This document shows positions 16,800 through 25,402 of a DNA stretch of 64,000 bases, one piece after another. Under the pieces are notes generated by a model. That model saw only the letters and a list, made by a program, of their open reading frames with translations, did not search any database and was not told where the DNA came from. Numbering within the stretch: position 1 is the first letter of the stretch; the number at the start of each line of letters is the position of its first letter. This DNA comes from Micromonospora sp. CP22. Lineage in GTDB: Bacteria; Actinomycetota; Actinomycetes; Mycobacteriales; Micromonosporaceae. Position numbers and translations under genes: made by a program. The DNA lies in contig NZ_VCJO01000010.1 of NCBI RefSeq assembly GCF_009712475.1, positions 1 through 64,000 on the forward strand. Direction: 5' to 3'.

Positions 16800-17771
16800 T
16801 CAGCGGAGGGTGGTCCCGGCGGCGCTGCCGGTGAGGAGGGTCAACTCGTCGCGGCGGGGCAGTCCCTCCCAGTCGCCGTCACCGGCGACCGCGAAGGCTC
16901 CGAGGGTCACCGCGCGACGGAGCCGGTCGACGAGGTCCAACCCGTCGAGGTGTCCGGAGAGGTAACCGGCGGTGAACGCGTCACCGGCCCCGACGGTGTC
17001 CACGGCGGTCACCGGCACCGCCTCGACATGGACGACACCGTCGGTGGTGTACGCCCGGACACCGTCGGCACCGAGTTTCACCAGCACCGTCCGCACACCA
17101 CGAGCCAGCAGGCCGACCGCCGCGCCGGGTTCGTCGGCATCGGCCGACGCGACCAGGTCCAGCTCGTCGGCGGAGGCCACCACGACCGAGGCGTACCCGG
17201 CCAGCGGGTTCAGCGCCTCCCGGGCGGCCTCGCGGGACCACAGCCCGGCCCGGTAGTTCACGTCCAGACAGACCGCGATCCCGGCCTCGGCCGCGGTACG
17301 CACCGCCCAGGCGGCGGCCGCGCGGGCACTGTCGGACAACGCGGGGGTGATCCCGGTCAGGTGCAGCATCCGTGGCCCGGCTGCGAGCGGGGCACGCAGA
17401 TCCTCGACGTCGAGGGCGGAGCCGGCCGATCCGGCCCGGTGGTAGCGGACCCGGGACACGTCGGCGGTACGCCGCTCCAGGAACATCATCCCGGCGGGCC
17501 GGTCCGCGTCCCGGCGTACCCCGGCGACGTCGACGCCCTCGGCGCGGAGTTGGCGCAGCACGAACTCGCCCAGTTCGTCGTCGCTGACCCGGCCGACCCA
17601 CGCGGACCGGTGGCCGAGCCGGGCCAGCCCGATGGCCACGTTCGACTCCGCGCCGGCCAGGTGCATGGTCAACGGTCCGCCCTGGGCGAGCGGCCCGGCG
17701 GAGCGCAGCGACACCAGCGCCTCGCCCACGGTGAGCAGGTCCGGCCCGGTCTTTGCGCTGGACGGGTTCAT
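16800..17771 (-). CDS. kdgK: 2-keto-3-deoxygluconate kinase (PfkB family)
   Basis: The 323-residue ribokinase-fold enzyme has GEALVSLRSAGPLAQ near the N-terminus, GAESNVAIGLARLG, and the PfkB signature DTVGAGDAFTAGY containing the catalytic Asp. Within this operon it would phosphorylate KDG (from mannonate) or KDGal (from galactonate) to the 6-phosphates cleaved by the adjacent aldolase. Its start overlaps the aldolase stop by 4 bases. A generic sugar-kinase assignment cannot be excluded from sequence alone, but the context is strong. Confidence 0.85.
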   Translation of the reverse strand: MNPSSAKTGPDLLTVGEALVSLRSAGPLAQGGPLTMHLAGAESNVAIGLARLGHRSAWVGRVSDDELGEFVLRQLRAEGVDVAGVRRDADRPAGMMFLERRTADVSRVRYHRAGSAGSALDVEDLRAPLAAGPRMLHLTGITPALSDSARAAAAWAVRTAAEAGIAVCLDVNYRAGLWSREAAREALNPLAGYASVVVASADELDLVASADADEPGAAVGLLARGVRTVLVKLGADGVRAYTTDGVVHVEAVPVTAVDTVGAGDAFTAGYLSGHLDGLDLVDRLRRAVTLGAFAVAGDGDWEGLPRRDELTLLTGSAAGTTLR

Positions 17772-18406
17772 GACGTCGCCGCTCCGGCGACCGCCGCGAG
17801 GTGGGCGCGGGCCCGCTCGCGCAGCGCGTCCAGGTCGCCACCGGACGCGGCGTCGCCCACCAGCGGGCCGCCGACACCGACGGCGATCGCGCCGGCCGCC
17901 AGGTAACCGGGCAGTTCGGCCGGTCCCACCCCACCGACGGCGACGAACGGGATGTCCGGCAACGGGTCACGCACCGCCCGCAGATACCCCGGCCCGCCGA
18001 CCGACGCCGGGAAGAGCTTGACCGCGCTGGCACCGAGTCGCATCGCGGTGAACGCCTCGGTGGGGGTGAGCGCACCGGCGGCCACCGGCAGGCCGCGTCG
18101 GGCCGCCTCGCCGATGGACTCGACCACGGCCGGGGTGACCACGAACTGGGCTCCGGCCGCGGCCACGTCGGCGACGTCGGCGGCGGTGAGCACGGTGCCG
18201 GCGCCGACCAGGCCGCCCGGCGCGGCGACCGCCCGCAGCGCCTCGATGGCCCGTGGCGCGTCGGGCGTGGTCAGCGCCACCTCGATGATCGACACACCCT
18301 CGGCGAGCAGGGCGGTGCCGGCCGCGATGGCGGCGGCGGTGTCGGTGCCCCGGATGATGGCCAGCAGCCGGGTCGCGGCGAGTTCGGCGGTGAGATCGAC
18401 TGTCAT
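17768..18406 (-). CDS. eda: KDPG/KDPGal aldolase
   Basis: This class I aldolase cleaves 2-keto-3-deoxy-6-phosphogluconate (or the galactonate epimer) to pyruvate and glyceraldehyde-3-phosphate. The 212-residue TIM barrel shows the Schiff-base Lys in ASAVKLFPAS, GAGTVLTAADV, and FVVTPAVVE. It overlaps kdgK by 4 bases and follows dgoD by one base, so it is in a tight operon. Confidence 0.92.
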   Translation of the reverse strand: MTVDLTAELAATRLLAIIRGTDTAAAIAAGTALLAEGVSIIEVALTTPDAPRAIEALRAVAAPGGLVGAGTVLTAADVADVAAAGAQFVVTPAVVESIGEAARRGLPVAAGALTPTEAFTAMRLGASAVKLFPASVGGPGYLRAVRDPLPDIPFVAVGGVGPAELPGYLAAGAIAVGVGGPLVGDAASGGDLDALRERARAHLAAVAGAATS

Positions 18407-18407
18407 G

Positions 18408-19556
18408 TCACCACTCCGCGTACGAGCCGTCGGGATGCCGGAACGTGGGGCTGCGCCAGGCGTGCCCGCGCTTGTCCGCCGCGCGTACCGCCTGCTCGTC
18501 GATCTCGATGCCCAGCCCCGGGGCGGTGAGGCGCTGCACGTACCCGTCGTCGAAGGCCAGCGGCTGCTGGTCGACGCAGTAGTCGAGTACCTCGGCGCCG
18601 AGGTTGTAGTGGATGCCGATGCTCTGTTCCTGGATCAGATAGTTCGGGGTGGCGAAGCCGACCTGAAGGCAGGCCGCCAACGCGATCGGTCCGAGTGGGC
18701 AGTGCGGGGCGAGTTGTACATCATAGACGTCCGCCAGTGCGGCGATCTTGCGTACCTCGGTGATGCCACCGGCGTGCGCGAGGTCCGGCTGGGCCACCGC
18801 GATGCCGGCCTGGAGCACCGGCAGGAACTCCTGCCGGTTGTAGAGCCGCTCCCCGGTGGACACCGGGGTGGTGGTGGACCGGACGAACTCGCCGATCAGG
18901 TGGGAGTTCTCCGGCACCACCGGCTCCTCCAGGAACAGCGGCCGGTACGGCTCCAGCAGCGGCGCGACGCGTCGGGCGTTGGCGAGGGTGAACCGGCCGT
19001 GGAAGTCCACGGCCACGTCACGGTCGTCACCGAGCACCTCCCGGGCCGCGGCGACCCGGCGTACCACCGCGTCGAGTTCGGCGACGGAGGCGAGCGGGCT
19101 CATCCGCCCGGAGGCGTTCATCTTCACCGCGGTCAGCCCGGCCTCCACCCGGGCGGCGATCTGGTCCCGAACCTCGTCGGGCTCGTCGCCGCCGACCCAA
19201 CCGTAGACCCGGATGCGGTCGCGTACCGGCCCGCCGAGCAGTTGGTGCACGGGCGCGCCGTACCGCTTGCCGGCGATGTCCCACAACGCCTGGTCCAGGC
19301 CGGAGACCGCGCTGGCCAGGATCGGCCCGCCCCGGTAGAAGGAGGACTTGGTCAGCACCTGCCAGTGGTCCTCGATCCGCAGCGCGTCCCGGCCGACGAG
19401 CAACTCGCTGAGCTGCTCGACGGCGGTGCGTACGGTCTCGGAGCGGCCCTCGCAGGTCGCCTCGCCCCAGCCGACGATGCCGTCGGTGGTCTCCACCCGG
19501 ACGAAGAGCCAGCGGGGCGCGACGAGGAAGGTCTCGACGCGGTCGATGATCGTCAT
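18408..19556 (-). CDS. dgoD: D-galactonate dehydratase
   Basis: This enzyme dehydrates D-galactonate to 2-keto-3-deoxygalactonate. The 382-residue enolase-superfamily protein shows the DgoD ligand and acid/base set: VDFHGRF (Asp metal ligand and His), FLEEPVVPEN, STGERLY, and APHCPLGPIALAACLQ with the catalytic His. It also has the characteristic QEQSIGIHYN and C-terminal RHPDGSYAEW. It is the second dehydratase of the operon, giving it two entry points into the KDG branch. Confidence 0.9.
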   Translation of the reverse strand: MTIIDRVETFLVAPRWLFVRVETTDGIVGWGEATCEGRSETVRTAVEQLSELLVGRDALRIEDHWQVLTKSSFYRGGPILASAVSGLDQALWDIAGKRYGAPVHQLLGGPVRDRIRVYGWVGGDEPDEVRDQIAARVEAGLTAVKMNASGRMSPLASVAELDAVVRRVAAAREVLGDDRDVAVDFHGRFTLANARRVAPLLEPYRPLFLEEPVVPENSHLIGEFVRSTTTPVSTGERLYNRQEFLPVLQAGIAVAQPDLAHAGGITEVRKIAALADVYDVQLAPHCPLGPIALAACLQVGFATPNYLIQEQSIGIHYNLGAEVLDYCVDQQPLAFDDGYVQRLTAPGLGIEIDEQAVRAADKRGHAWRSPTFRHPDGSYAEW

Positions 19557-19562
19557 GATCCG

Positions 19563-20378
19563 TCAGCCCTTCGTCGCACCGGCGGTGAGGCCGGAGACGA
19601 TGTACTTCTGCACGAACAACGCGATGATCATGATCGGCAGGGTGACCACGGTGGTGGCGGCCATCAGCCCGCCCCAGTCGATGCTGGCGTAGCCGACGAA
19701 GTCGAAGATCGCCACGGGCAGGGTCTTGGTGTCCGCGCCGGAGAGGACCAGGGCGAACATGAAGTTGTTCCAGGAGAAGATGAAGGACAGGATGCCCGCG
19801 GTGGCGATGCCCGGCACGGACAGCGGCAACGTGACCCGGCGGAAGGCGCCGATGTGGGTGAGGCCGTCGACGAGCGCCGCCTCCTCCAACTCCTCCGGCA
19901 GGCCGTCGAAGAAGCCCATCATGATGTAGACGATCAGCGGCAGCGACACGAACATGTGGCTCAGGATCAGCACGCTGAAGCCGCCGACCAGGCGCAGGTT
20001 CGAGAAGACGTAGTACCAGGGCACCAGCAGCGAGACACCGGGAATGACCCGGGCCATCAGCACCACCAGCGCCGACTTGCGCATGTTGAACCGACTCATC
20101 GAGTACGCCGCCGGGACGCCGAGCAGCAGCGACAGCGCCGTCGCCGCGAAGGCCACCCAGAGGCTGTTCCCGATGAACTGCACGTAGTTGGCCTGTCGCA
20201 GCACCGTGCCGTAGTTGTCCAGAGTCGGCGTGAAGACCAGCGCCTTGGCGGAGTCGTAGATGTCGACGTTGGTCTTGAACGAGGCGGCGACCATCCAGAT
20301 CAGCGGTGCCACCAGCGAGATGACCACGACGATCAGGGCGATGGTGCGGAACACCTTGAACGCGGCGCGTTGCTTCAT
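19563..20378 (-). CDS. Carbohydrate ABC transporter permease (MalG type)
   Basis: The 271-residue inner-membrane permease has six predicted helices and the EAA loop EELEEAALVDGLTHIGAFRRVTLP that docks the ATPase. It pairs with the upstream MalF-type permease, which it overlaps by 4 bases (start ATG at 20378). No ATPase gene is present in the operon, so a shared ATPase such as MsiK encoded elsewhere would be needed, as is common for actinobacterial sugar importers. Confidence 0.92.
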   Translation of the reverse strand: MKQRAAFKVFRTIALIVVVISLVAPLIWMVAASFKTNVDIYDSAKALVFTPTLDNYGTVLRQANYVQFIGNSLWVAFAATALSLLLGVPAAYSMSRFNMRKSALVVLMARVIPGVSLLVPWYYVFSNLRLVGGFSVLILSHMFVSLPLIVYIMMGFFDGLPEELEEAALVDGLTHIGAFRRVTLPLSVPGIATAGILSFIFSWNNFMFALVLSGADTKTLPVAIFDFVGYASIDWGGLMAATTVVTLPIMIIALFVQKYIVSGLTAGATKG

Positions 20379-21322
20379 CGTCCGGCCCCCTTCCGGCGTG
20401 CGGTCAGCGCCCACATCGAACCGATGATGATCAGGAAGAACAGGATCAGCACCGTCGAGGAGAGGCCGTACTCGTTGTAGTCGAAGCTCAGGCCGTAGGC
20501 GTACACGTTGAGCGTCTCCACCTCGTGGAAGGAGCCACCGCCCCGACCCTTGGTCGCGTAGAGGATGTCGAAGGTCTTCAGCGCGTCGATGCCGCGCAGC
20601 AGGACCGCCACGATGACGGTGGGCATCAGCAGCGGCAGCGTGACGTGCCGGAAACGCTGCCAGGCGCTGGCCCCGTCGATCATCGCGGCCTCCTGCGGCT
20701 CGTCGGAGAGCGAGGTCAGGCCGGCGAGCAGGATCAGTACGACCATCGGCGTCCACTGCCAGATGTCGATGAAGATGGTGGTGGGCAGCGCGGTGTGCTG
20801 TCCGGCGAGCCACGGCTGCGGGCCGATACCGACCCAGCTCAACGCCTGGTTGGCCAGACCGATGTTGGGGTCGAAGATGAGCCGCCACATCATGCCGACC
20901 GCGACCGGGGTGGCGACCAGCGGCAGCAGGATGGCGACCCGGACCCACTTCTCGCCGCGGAACGGCCGCCACAGCAGCAGGGCGATCGCCATGCCCAGGA
21001 CGACCTCGAAGAACAACGCGGCTCCGGTGAACGCCGCGGTACGCCCCACCGCCGGCCAGAACCGGTCGGTGTCGGTGAGCACCTCGACGTAGTTACGGAA
21101 GCCGATGAACTCCGAGTCGGCGCGGACGGAGCCCGCCGAGTCGGTGAGGCTGAGGTAGGCCGTCCAGGCGAGCGGAAAGATGATCAGCGCGGCGACGAAG
21201 ACCATGGCCGGGGCCGCGAAGAGCCACTTGCGATGGTCATTGGCCCAGCGTGCCCAGCCGGGCGTGTCGGGCATGACGGAGGCGCCGCGGGGCGCCTTCT
21301 CAGGGGCGGTGACTGCTGGCAT
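20375..21322 (-). CDS. Carbohydrate ABC transporter permease (MalF type)
   Basis: The 315-residue permease has a soluble N-terminus, six membrane helices and the EAA loop DEPQEAAMIDGASAWQRFRHVTLP. It forms the heterodimeric channel with the following permease. It lies 68 bases downstream of the binding-protein gene. The substrate is inferred from the catabolic genes: aldonates, uronates or oligosaccharides containing them. Confidence 0.92.
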   Translation of the reverse strand: MPAVTAPEKAPRGASVMPDTPGWARWANDHRKWLFAAPAMVFVAALIIFPLAWTAYLSLTDSAGSVRADSEFIGFRNYVEVLTDTDRFWPAVGRTAAFTGAALFFEVVLGMAIALLLWRPFRGEKWVRVAILLPLVATPVAVGMMWRLIFDPNIGLANQALSWVGIGPQPWLAGQHTALPTTIFIDIWQWTPMVVLILLAGLTSLSDEPQEAAMIDGASAWQRFRHVTLPLLMPTVIVAVLLRGIDALKTFDILYATKGRGGGSFHEVETLNVYAYGLSFDYNEYGLSSTVLILFFLIIIGSMWALTARRKGAGR

Positions 21323-21390
21323 CGGATCTCCGTGGTGGACAGGGCCGGGCGGGGGTGACAGGGCCGGTGCCCGGTCACCCCCGCGCGGAC

Positions 21391-22677
21391 TCAGCGGGCC
21401 TCGTCGTCCAGGAACTTCTGGAATCCCTCGTTCGCCGCGTCGGCCGAGGCGGCCGCGTCCTTACCGGTGATGGCGTCGACGATCGGCTGCCCGACGATCT
21501 CCCGGGCCTGGGCGACCCGCTCGACCACCGGCCGGTCGTGGCCCACGCCGTTGGCGAGGCTCACGGTGATGGCGTCGGCCATGTCCTGCGGGTAGGTCGC
21601 GATGCCCTCCGGGTTCTCCCAGACGGAGGCGCGGGCACCCGGCACACCGGCCTTCTGCTGCTCCAGCGTCTGCTCCTTGCCGGCGGCCCACTCGATGAAC
21701 TTCCAGGCGTTGCTCTGGTTCTCCGAGGCCTCGTTGACGGCCAGCGCCCAGGAGGGGATGTTGTACGGCTTCGAACCGGCCGGACCGGCCGGGAACGGCG
21801 CGAAACCGACGCTCTCGGAGACCTTCGACTTGGCCGGGTCGGTGGCGTTCTTGTAGAGCGAGTTCGCCTCGGTGTAGAAGGCGGCCTGCCCCTGGGTGAA
21901 GATCGCCATCGCCTCGGACCAGCTCATGTCGGTGCTGATGTTGGCCGGGCCGTGCTCGCGCAGCAGCTCGCCGTAGTAGGCGTACGCCTGCTTGGCGGCG
22001 TCGGTGTTGACGGCGGCCTTGCCGGAGTCGTCGACGAAGTCGCCGCCGAAGCTGAAGAGGAAGCTGGAGAACTGGGTGACGGCGGCGGCCTTGCCGGTAC
22101 GCGACACGAAGCCCGCGACGCCCGGGTTGTCCGCCTTGATCTTGGCTGCCTGGGTCTTCAGCTCGTCGAGCGTCTGCGGCGGCGCGGAGAAGCCCGACTT
22201 CTCCAGCAGGTCCTTGCGGTAGTAGAGCACCTGCTGCTCGGTGATGATCGGAATACCCACCACCTTGTCCTCGTAGGTGGTGGCGCCCAGCGGCGACGCC
22301 TGGAAGTCGTCCAGGCCGAAGTCGGCGCTCTCCTTGGCCCGGTCGGTCAGGTCGGCGAGGTACTTGTTCTTGGCGAACAGCTGACCTTCCTGCAACGGCC
22401 GGTACATCATCACGTCGATGTCGCGGGAGCCCGCGTTGAGCTTGACGTTGTACTGGTCCGAGAGCTGGTCCTCACCGAGCTGGGTGACCTCGACCTTGAG
22501 CCCGGTCGCCTTCTCGAACTCCGGCAACGCCTGCCGGATGTTCTCGGTCCAGACGTGGTTGACCAGCGTCACCCGCACCGTGTCCGAGGCACCGCTGTCT
22601 CCACCGCCGCCGCAGGCGGACAGGGTCACCGCGGCCACCATCGCCAGAGATGTCCCAAATATTGATCGACGTCCCAC
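21391..22677 (-). CDS. Solute-binding lipoprotein of the sugar-acid ABC transporter
   Basis: The 428-residue extracellular binding protein has a signal peptide with lipobox LSAC, so its mature form is a lipid-anchored protein beginning at Cys. The body is a family 1 solute-binding fold (ENIRQALPEFEKATGLKVEV, DVMMYRPLQEGQ, MSWSEAMAIFTQGQAAFYTEA, PSWALAVNEASENQ). It is the first gene of the operon and is divergently transcribed from the FadR-family regulator. Confidence 0.92.
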   Translation of the reverse strand: MGRRSIFGTSLAMVAAVTLSACGGGGDSGASDTVRVTLVNHVWTENIRQALPEFEKATGLKVEVTQLGEDQLSDQYNVKLNAGSRDIDVMMYRPLQEGQLFAKNKYLADLTDRAKESADFGLDDFQASPLGATTYEDKVVGIPIITEQQVLYYRKDLLEKSGFSAPPQTLDELKTQAAKIKADNPGVAGFVSRTGKAAAVTQFSSFLFSFGGDFVDDSGKAAVNTDAAKQAYAYYGELLREHGPANISTDMSWSEAMAIFTQGQAAFYTEANSLYKNATDPAKSKVSESVGFAPFPAGPAGSKPYNIPSWALAVNEASENQSNAWKFIEWAAGKEQTLEQQKAGVPGARASVWENPEGIATYPQDMADAITVSLANGVGHDRPVVERVAQAREIVGQPIVDAITGKDAAASADAANEGFQKFLDDEAR

Positions 22678-22739
22678 GCCCGTCTCTCCTTCTGTCCTGG
22701 TCGCCGACTCGGGGGGACGAGCGCGACCTCGGCCTTTTA

Positions 22740-22760
22740 CATCCGCTTAACGTCCGGATG
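22740..22760. promoter_or_regulatory. Inverted repeat in the divergent promoter region
   Basis: CATCCG (22740-22745) and CGGATG (22755-22760) form a 6-bp inverted repeat with 9-base spacing, midway between the divergent binding-protein and regulator genes. It is the best operator candidate for the FadR-family regulator in the 140-base gap, though it is not a canonical FadR site. Confidence 0.4.
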
Positions 22761-22804
22761 CTAGGCCGAAAAAGCAGACTTAAACAAGGGGTAGACCTAA
22801 CTGA

Positions 22805-22810
22805 TACGAT
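22805..22810 (+). promoter_or_regulatory. Possible -10 box, leaderless regulator transcript
   Basis: TACGAT ends 7 bases before the GTG at 22818. Transcription from it would start at or next to the start codon, giving a leaderless mRNA. This fits the absence of a ribosome-binding site there. No convincing -35 box is visible. Confidence 0.4.
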
Positions 22811-22817
22811 CCGAGCC

Positions 22818-23579
22818 GTGGATTTGACCTCTCCGGGGGCCGTACCCGCCCAGACCGCCCCCACCGAGGCCGGGCTGCACGGACGCGTCCTCGACCACCT
22901 CGGCACCGCCATCTGCGGCGGGGACATCGCGCCCGGAGCGGTACTCAACATCGACGACCTGGTGGACCGTTACGCGGTGTCCCGCTCGGTGGTCCGCGAG
23001 GTGCTGCGGGTACTGGCGTCGATGGGCTTCATCGAGACCCGCCGACGGGTCGGCGTCATGATCCGCCCGGCCGGCGACTGGAACGTCTTCGACCCACAGG
23101 TGATCCGCTGGCGGCTCGCCTCGGCCGGGCGCATCGCCCAGCTACGCTCGATCACCGAGCTGCGTACCGCGGTGGAACCACACGCCGCCTGGCTCGCCGC
23201 GCACCGGGTCGACCACGACGAGGCGAGCGATCTGGTCGGCCTGGCCGCCAAGATGTGGGCCGCGGGCAAGGCCGGCGACGAGGAGCGCTTCCTCAGCCTG
23301 GACATCGAGTTCCACCGCCGGGTGCTACGCGCCTCGGGCAACGAGATGTTCGTCAAGCTCCAGGACCTGGTGGCGGAGGTACTCACCGGCCGCCACCACT
23401 ACCACCTCATGCCCCACCACCCACACGAGCAGGCGCTCCAACTACACGCCGACGTCGCCCAGTCGATTCAACGCCGCGACGGCGAAAGCGCCCGCCAGGC
23501 CATGAAACAGATCATGGAGCACGCCTTCGACGAGATGTCCTCGATGTGGGAGCATCCGCCCACCCCCCACCCCGCCTGA
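22818..23579 (+). CDS. FadR-family (GntR) regulator of the aldonate operon
   Basis: The 253-residue regulator has an N-terminal winged helix (NIDDLVDRYAVSRSVVREVLRVLASMGFIETRRRVGVMIRP) and a C-terminal FCD ligand domain. The FCD domain has metal-binding-type residues (ELRTAVEPHAAWLA, DIEFHRRVLRASGN, HYHLMPHHPHEQALQLHADV). Its divergent position implies control of the eight-gene operon, probably as a repressor released by an aldonate or KDG. The GTG start is preferred because upstream in-frame sequence overlaps the divergent promoter region. Confidence 0.88.
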   Translation: MDLTSPGAVPAQTAPTEAGLHGRVLDHLGTAICGGDIAPGAVLNIDDLVDRYAVSRSVVREVLRVLASMGFIETRRRVGVMIRPAGDWNVFDPQVIRWRLASAGRIAQLRSITELRTAVEPHAAWLAAHRVDHDEASDLVGLAAKMWAAGKAGDEERFLSLDIEFHRRVLRASGNEMFVKLQDLVAEVLTGRHHYHLMPHHPHEQALQLHADVAQSIQRRDGESARQAMKQIMEHAFDEMSSMWEHPPTPHPA

Positions 23580-23697
23580 CGCAGACCACCGTGGCGGCGG
23601 CTCCGGTCAGGTGGTGAGGCCGACCGGTCGAGCATCGGCCGGTCGGCGGGTGTCACCGTCGCGGCCGGTTGGTTCCGGGGTGCGTACGATGCGGCCC

Positions 23698-24315
23698 ATG
23701 GCGTTGTTGCACCGAGCGGAGATCCGTCCCACCAAGCTGGAGCTGCTGGCAACCTGGCTGCCGACCCGTGACTGGTACGCGGGCAGCGGCGACGTGACGC
23801 GGGTGGCCGCGTACCGGTTCGACGATCCGGCCGGGCAGGTGGGCATCGAGACGCTGCTGGTCCGGGGCGGTGACGGTCCGGTGCACCAGGTGCCGTTGAC
23901 CTACCGTGGGGCGCCGCTGGACGGTGCCGACGAATGGCTGGTGGGCACCACCGAGCACTCGGTGCTGGGCCGCCGCTGGGTTTACGACGCGGTGGGTGAC
24001 CCGGTGTACGCGGGCGCCCTGGCCGCCGCCATCCTCACCGGCTCCGGGCAGGCCGAGGAGTACTTCGAGGTCGACGGCCGGCGGGAGGTGCGCGCGCCGA
24101 GCATGGACATCACCAGTGACGCCTCCGCCGCCGACGTGCCCACGGTCGGGACGGTGCGCCGGGTGGTCGACGGCGACCCGACGCTGATCGTCACCGACGC
24201 CGTCGAACTGGGGGTGATCCGCCGCCCCGGAGCCGCCGCCACCCCGACCGGCGCCACGTTGACCGGCACCTGGGACGACGTCAGCGCGCCGCTGGCGTAC
24301 GCCGCGTCGCGCTGA
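23698..24315 (+). CDS. Maltokinase N-terminal cap-like protein
   Basis: The 205 residues begin HRAEIRPTKLELLATWLPTRDWY and continue with a beta-rich body (FLEIETLLV-like strands, PVHQVPLTYRGAPL, HSVLGRRWVYDAVGDPVY). This matches the stand-alone proteins that share the N-terminal cap domain of actinobacterial maltokinase. The kinase lobe is absent, so it has no phosphotransfer activity; the family function is not established. An ATG nine bases earlier is possible. The gene stands alone. Confidence 0.7.
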   Translation: MALLHRAEIRPTKLELLATWLPTRDWYAGSGDVTRVAAYRFDDPAGQVGIETLLVRGGDGPVHQVPLTYRGAPLDGADEWLVGTTEHSVLGRRWVYDAVGDPVYAGALAAAILTGSGQAEEYFEVDGRREVRAPSMDITSDASAADVPTVGTVRRVVDGDPTLIVTDAVELGVIRRPGAAATPTGATLTGTWDDVSAPLAYAASR

Positions 24316-24385
24316 GGCTGAACCACCGCGCACCCGGCGCGTGCCGCCCGGTCGCGCCTCGGCCCGGCGGGCCGGGCGACGCCGG

Positions 24386-25402
24386 TCAGGCCAGGATGAC
24401 CGGGTTGGTCAGGGCCGCCGCCTGCCCGTCCGGATGACGCACCTCGGCCCGGACGAAACCGCTGTCCCGCGCGGTGGTCTGCCAGCTCAGCGTGCCCGAT
24501 CCGGCGGTGGTGAGCCGCTCCCGCAGGACCGTGCCGCGTTCGGTGTGCAGACTGACCGTGCCGGACGGCACCCCGGACACCCGCACCCGTAGCTCGATCG
24601 GCTCGCCGTCGGACGCCAGGCGTTCACCGATCCCGGCCACCCGGTCGCCGGTCGCGGCGGTGAACTCCAGCTCCACGGCGGGCGAGCCGGCGATCCAGCT
24701 ACGACCGGCGCGCAGCCCGGCGAGGACCGCGTCGACGCTCAGCTCCTCGGCGAAGACCACGGTGTGCGGCTTGCCGAGTTGGCCGGCCAGATGCACGTCG
24801 CTGTTGCCCACCGCCGGCCACCACCGCCCCCGGTGCACGTCGTGGCTGAGGTTGCGGCCCCACTCGGCCAACGCCGCCTCGTTGTCGGCGTTCCACGGCA
24901 GGTCCGAACGCCACTGTCCGTTCCACACCTCCACCGCGTCGAACCAGTGGTACGGGTAGCCGAGCGTCCCCGACTCGTACGGCGCGTAGGGATGCGCGGC
25001 CACGCAGAGTCCACCCACCCGGCGTACCTGTGCCAGGTGCCGGTCGATGGTGTCGTCACGTACCCCGTACCGCCACTCGACCTGCTGGCCGGGTGTGAGG
25101 CCGAGGGCCAGCCAGTGCCCGGTGCGGGTGGTGACCTCCTGACCGAGGATCACCAGCAGGTCGTCACCGGCGTGGCGGGCCCAGTCACCGTGCCCGGCCG
25201 AGGTGTTGTGCTCGGTGGTGGCGACGAAGTCGAGCCCCATCTCGCGGGCGGCGGTGACGAGCTGCTGCGCGGTGAGTTCACCACCGGCGGAGAGCACCGT
25301 GTGCAGGTGGACGTCGCCCCGATACCAGCCGGGGCCCCGGCCCGCCACCCGGCGGGCCGGAAAGCTCGGCTGGTCGAGGCCAGGTGTGCGCGCTTCAGCC
25401 AC
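24386..25402 (-). CDS. CehA/McbA-type PHP metallohydrolase
   Basis: The 338-residue PHP-fold hydrolase shows the metal-binding motifs DVHLHT, TTEHNTSAGHG, CVAAHPYAP and VGNSDVH. This is the pattern of the CehA/McbA branch, whose characterised members include carbamate (carbaryl) hydrolases; the physiological substrate here is unknown. No signal peptide is visible. Its start overlaps the stop of the CBS-BON gene by 8 bases, so the two are probably cotranscribed. Confidence 0.82.
   Translation of the reverse strand: MAEARTPGLDQPSFPARRVAGRGPGWYRGDVHLHTVLSAGGELTAQQLVTAAREMGLDFVATTEHNTSAGHGDWARHAGDDLLVILGQEVTTRTGHWLALGLTPGQQVEWRYGVRDDTIDRHLAQVRRVGGLCVAAHPYAPYESGTLGYPYHWFDAVEVWNGQWRSDLPWNADNEAALAEWGRNLSHDVHRGRWWPAVGNSDVHLAGQLGKPHTVVFAEELSVDAVLAGLRAGRSWIAGSPAVELEFTAATGDRVAGIGERLASDGEPIELRVRVSGVPSGTVSLHTERGTVLRERLTTAGSGTLSWQTTARDSGFVRAEVRHPDGQAAALTNPVILA

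Noticed and set aside
15549..20480. Very long plus-strand open frames (785 and 842 codons) across the sugar-acid operon
   Set aside because: They are antisense to well-supported enzymes and permeases, have low-complexity Arg/Gly/Asp composition and no ribosome sites. They reflect the strong third-position GC bias.
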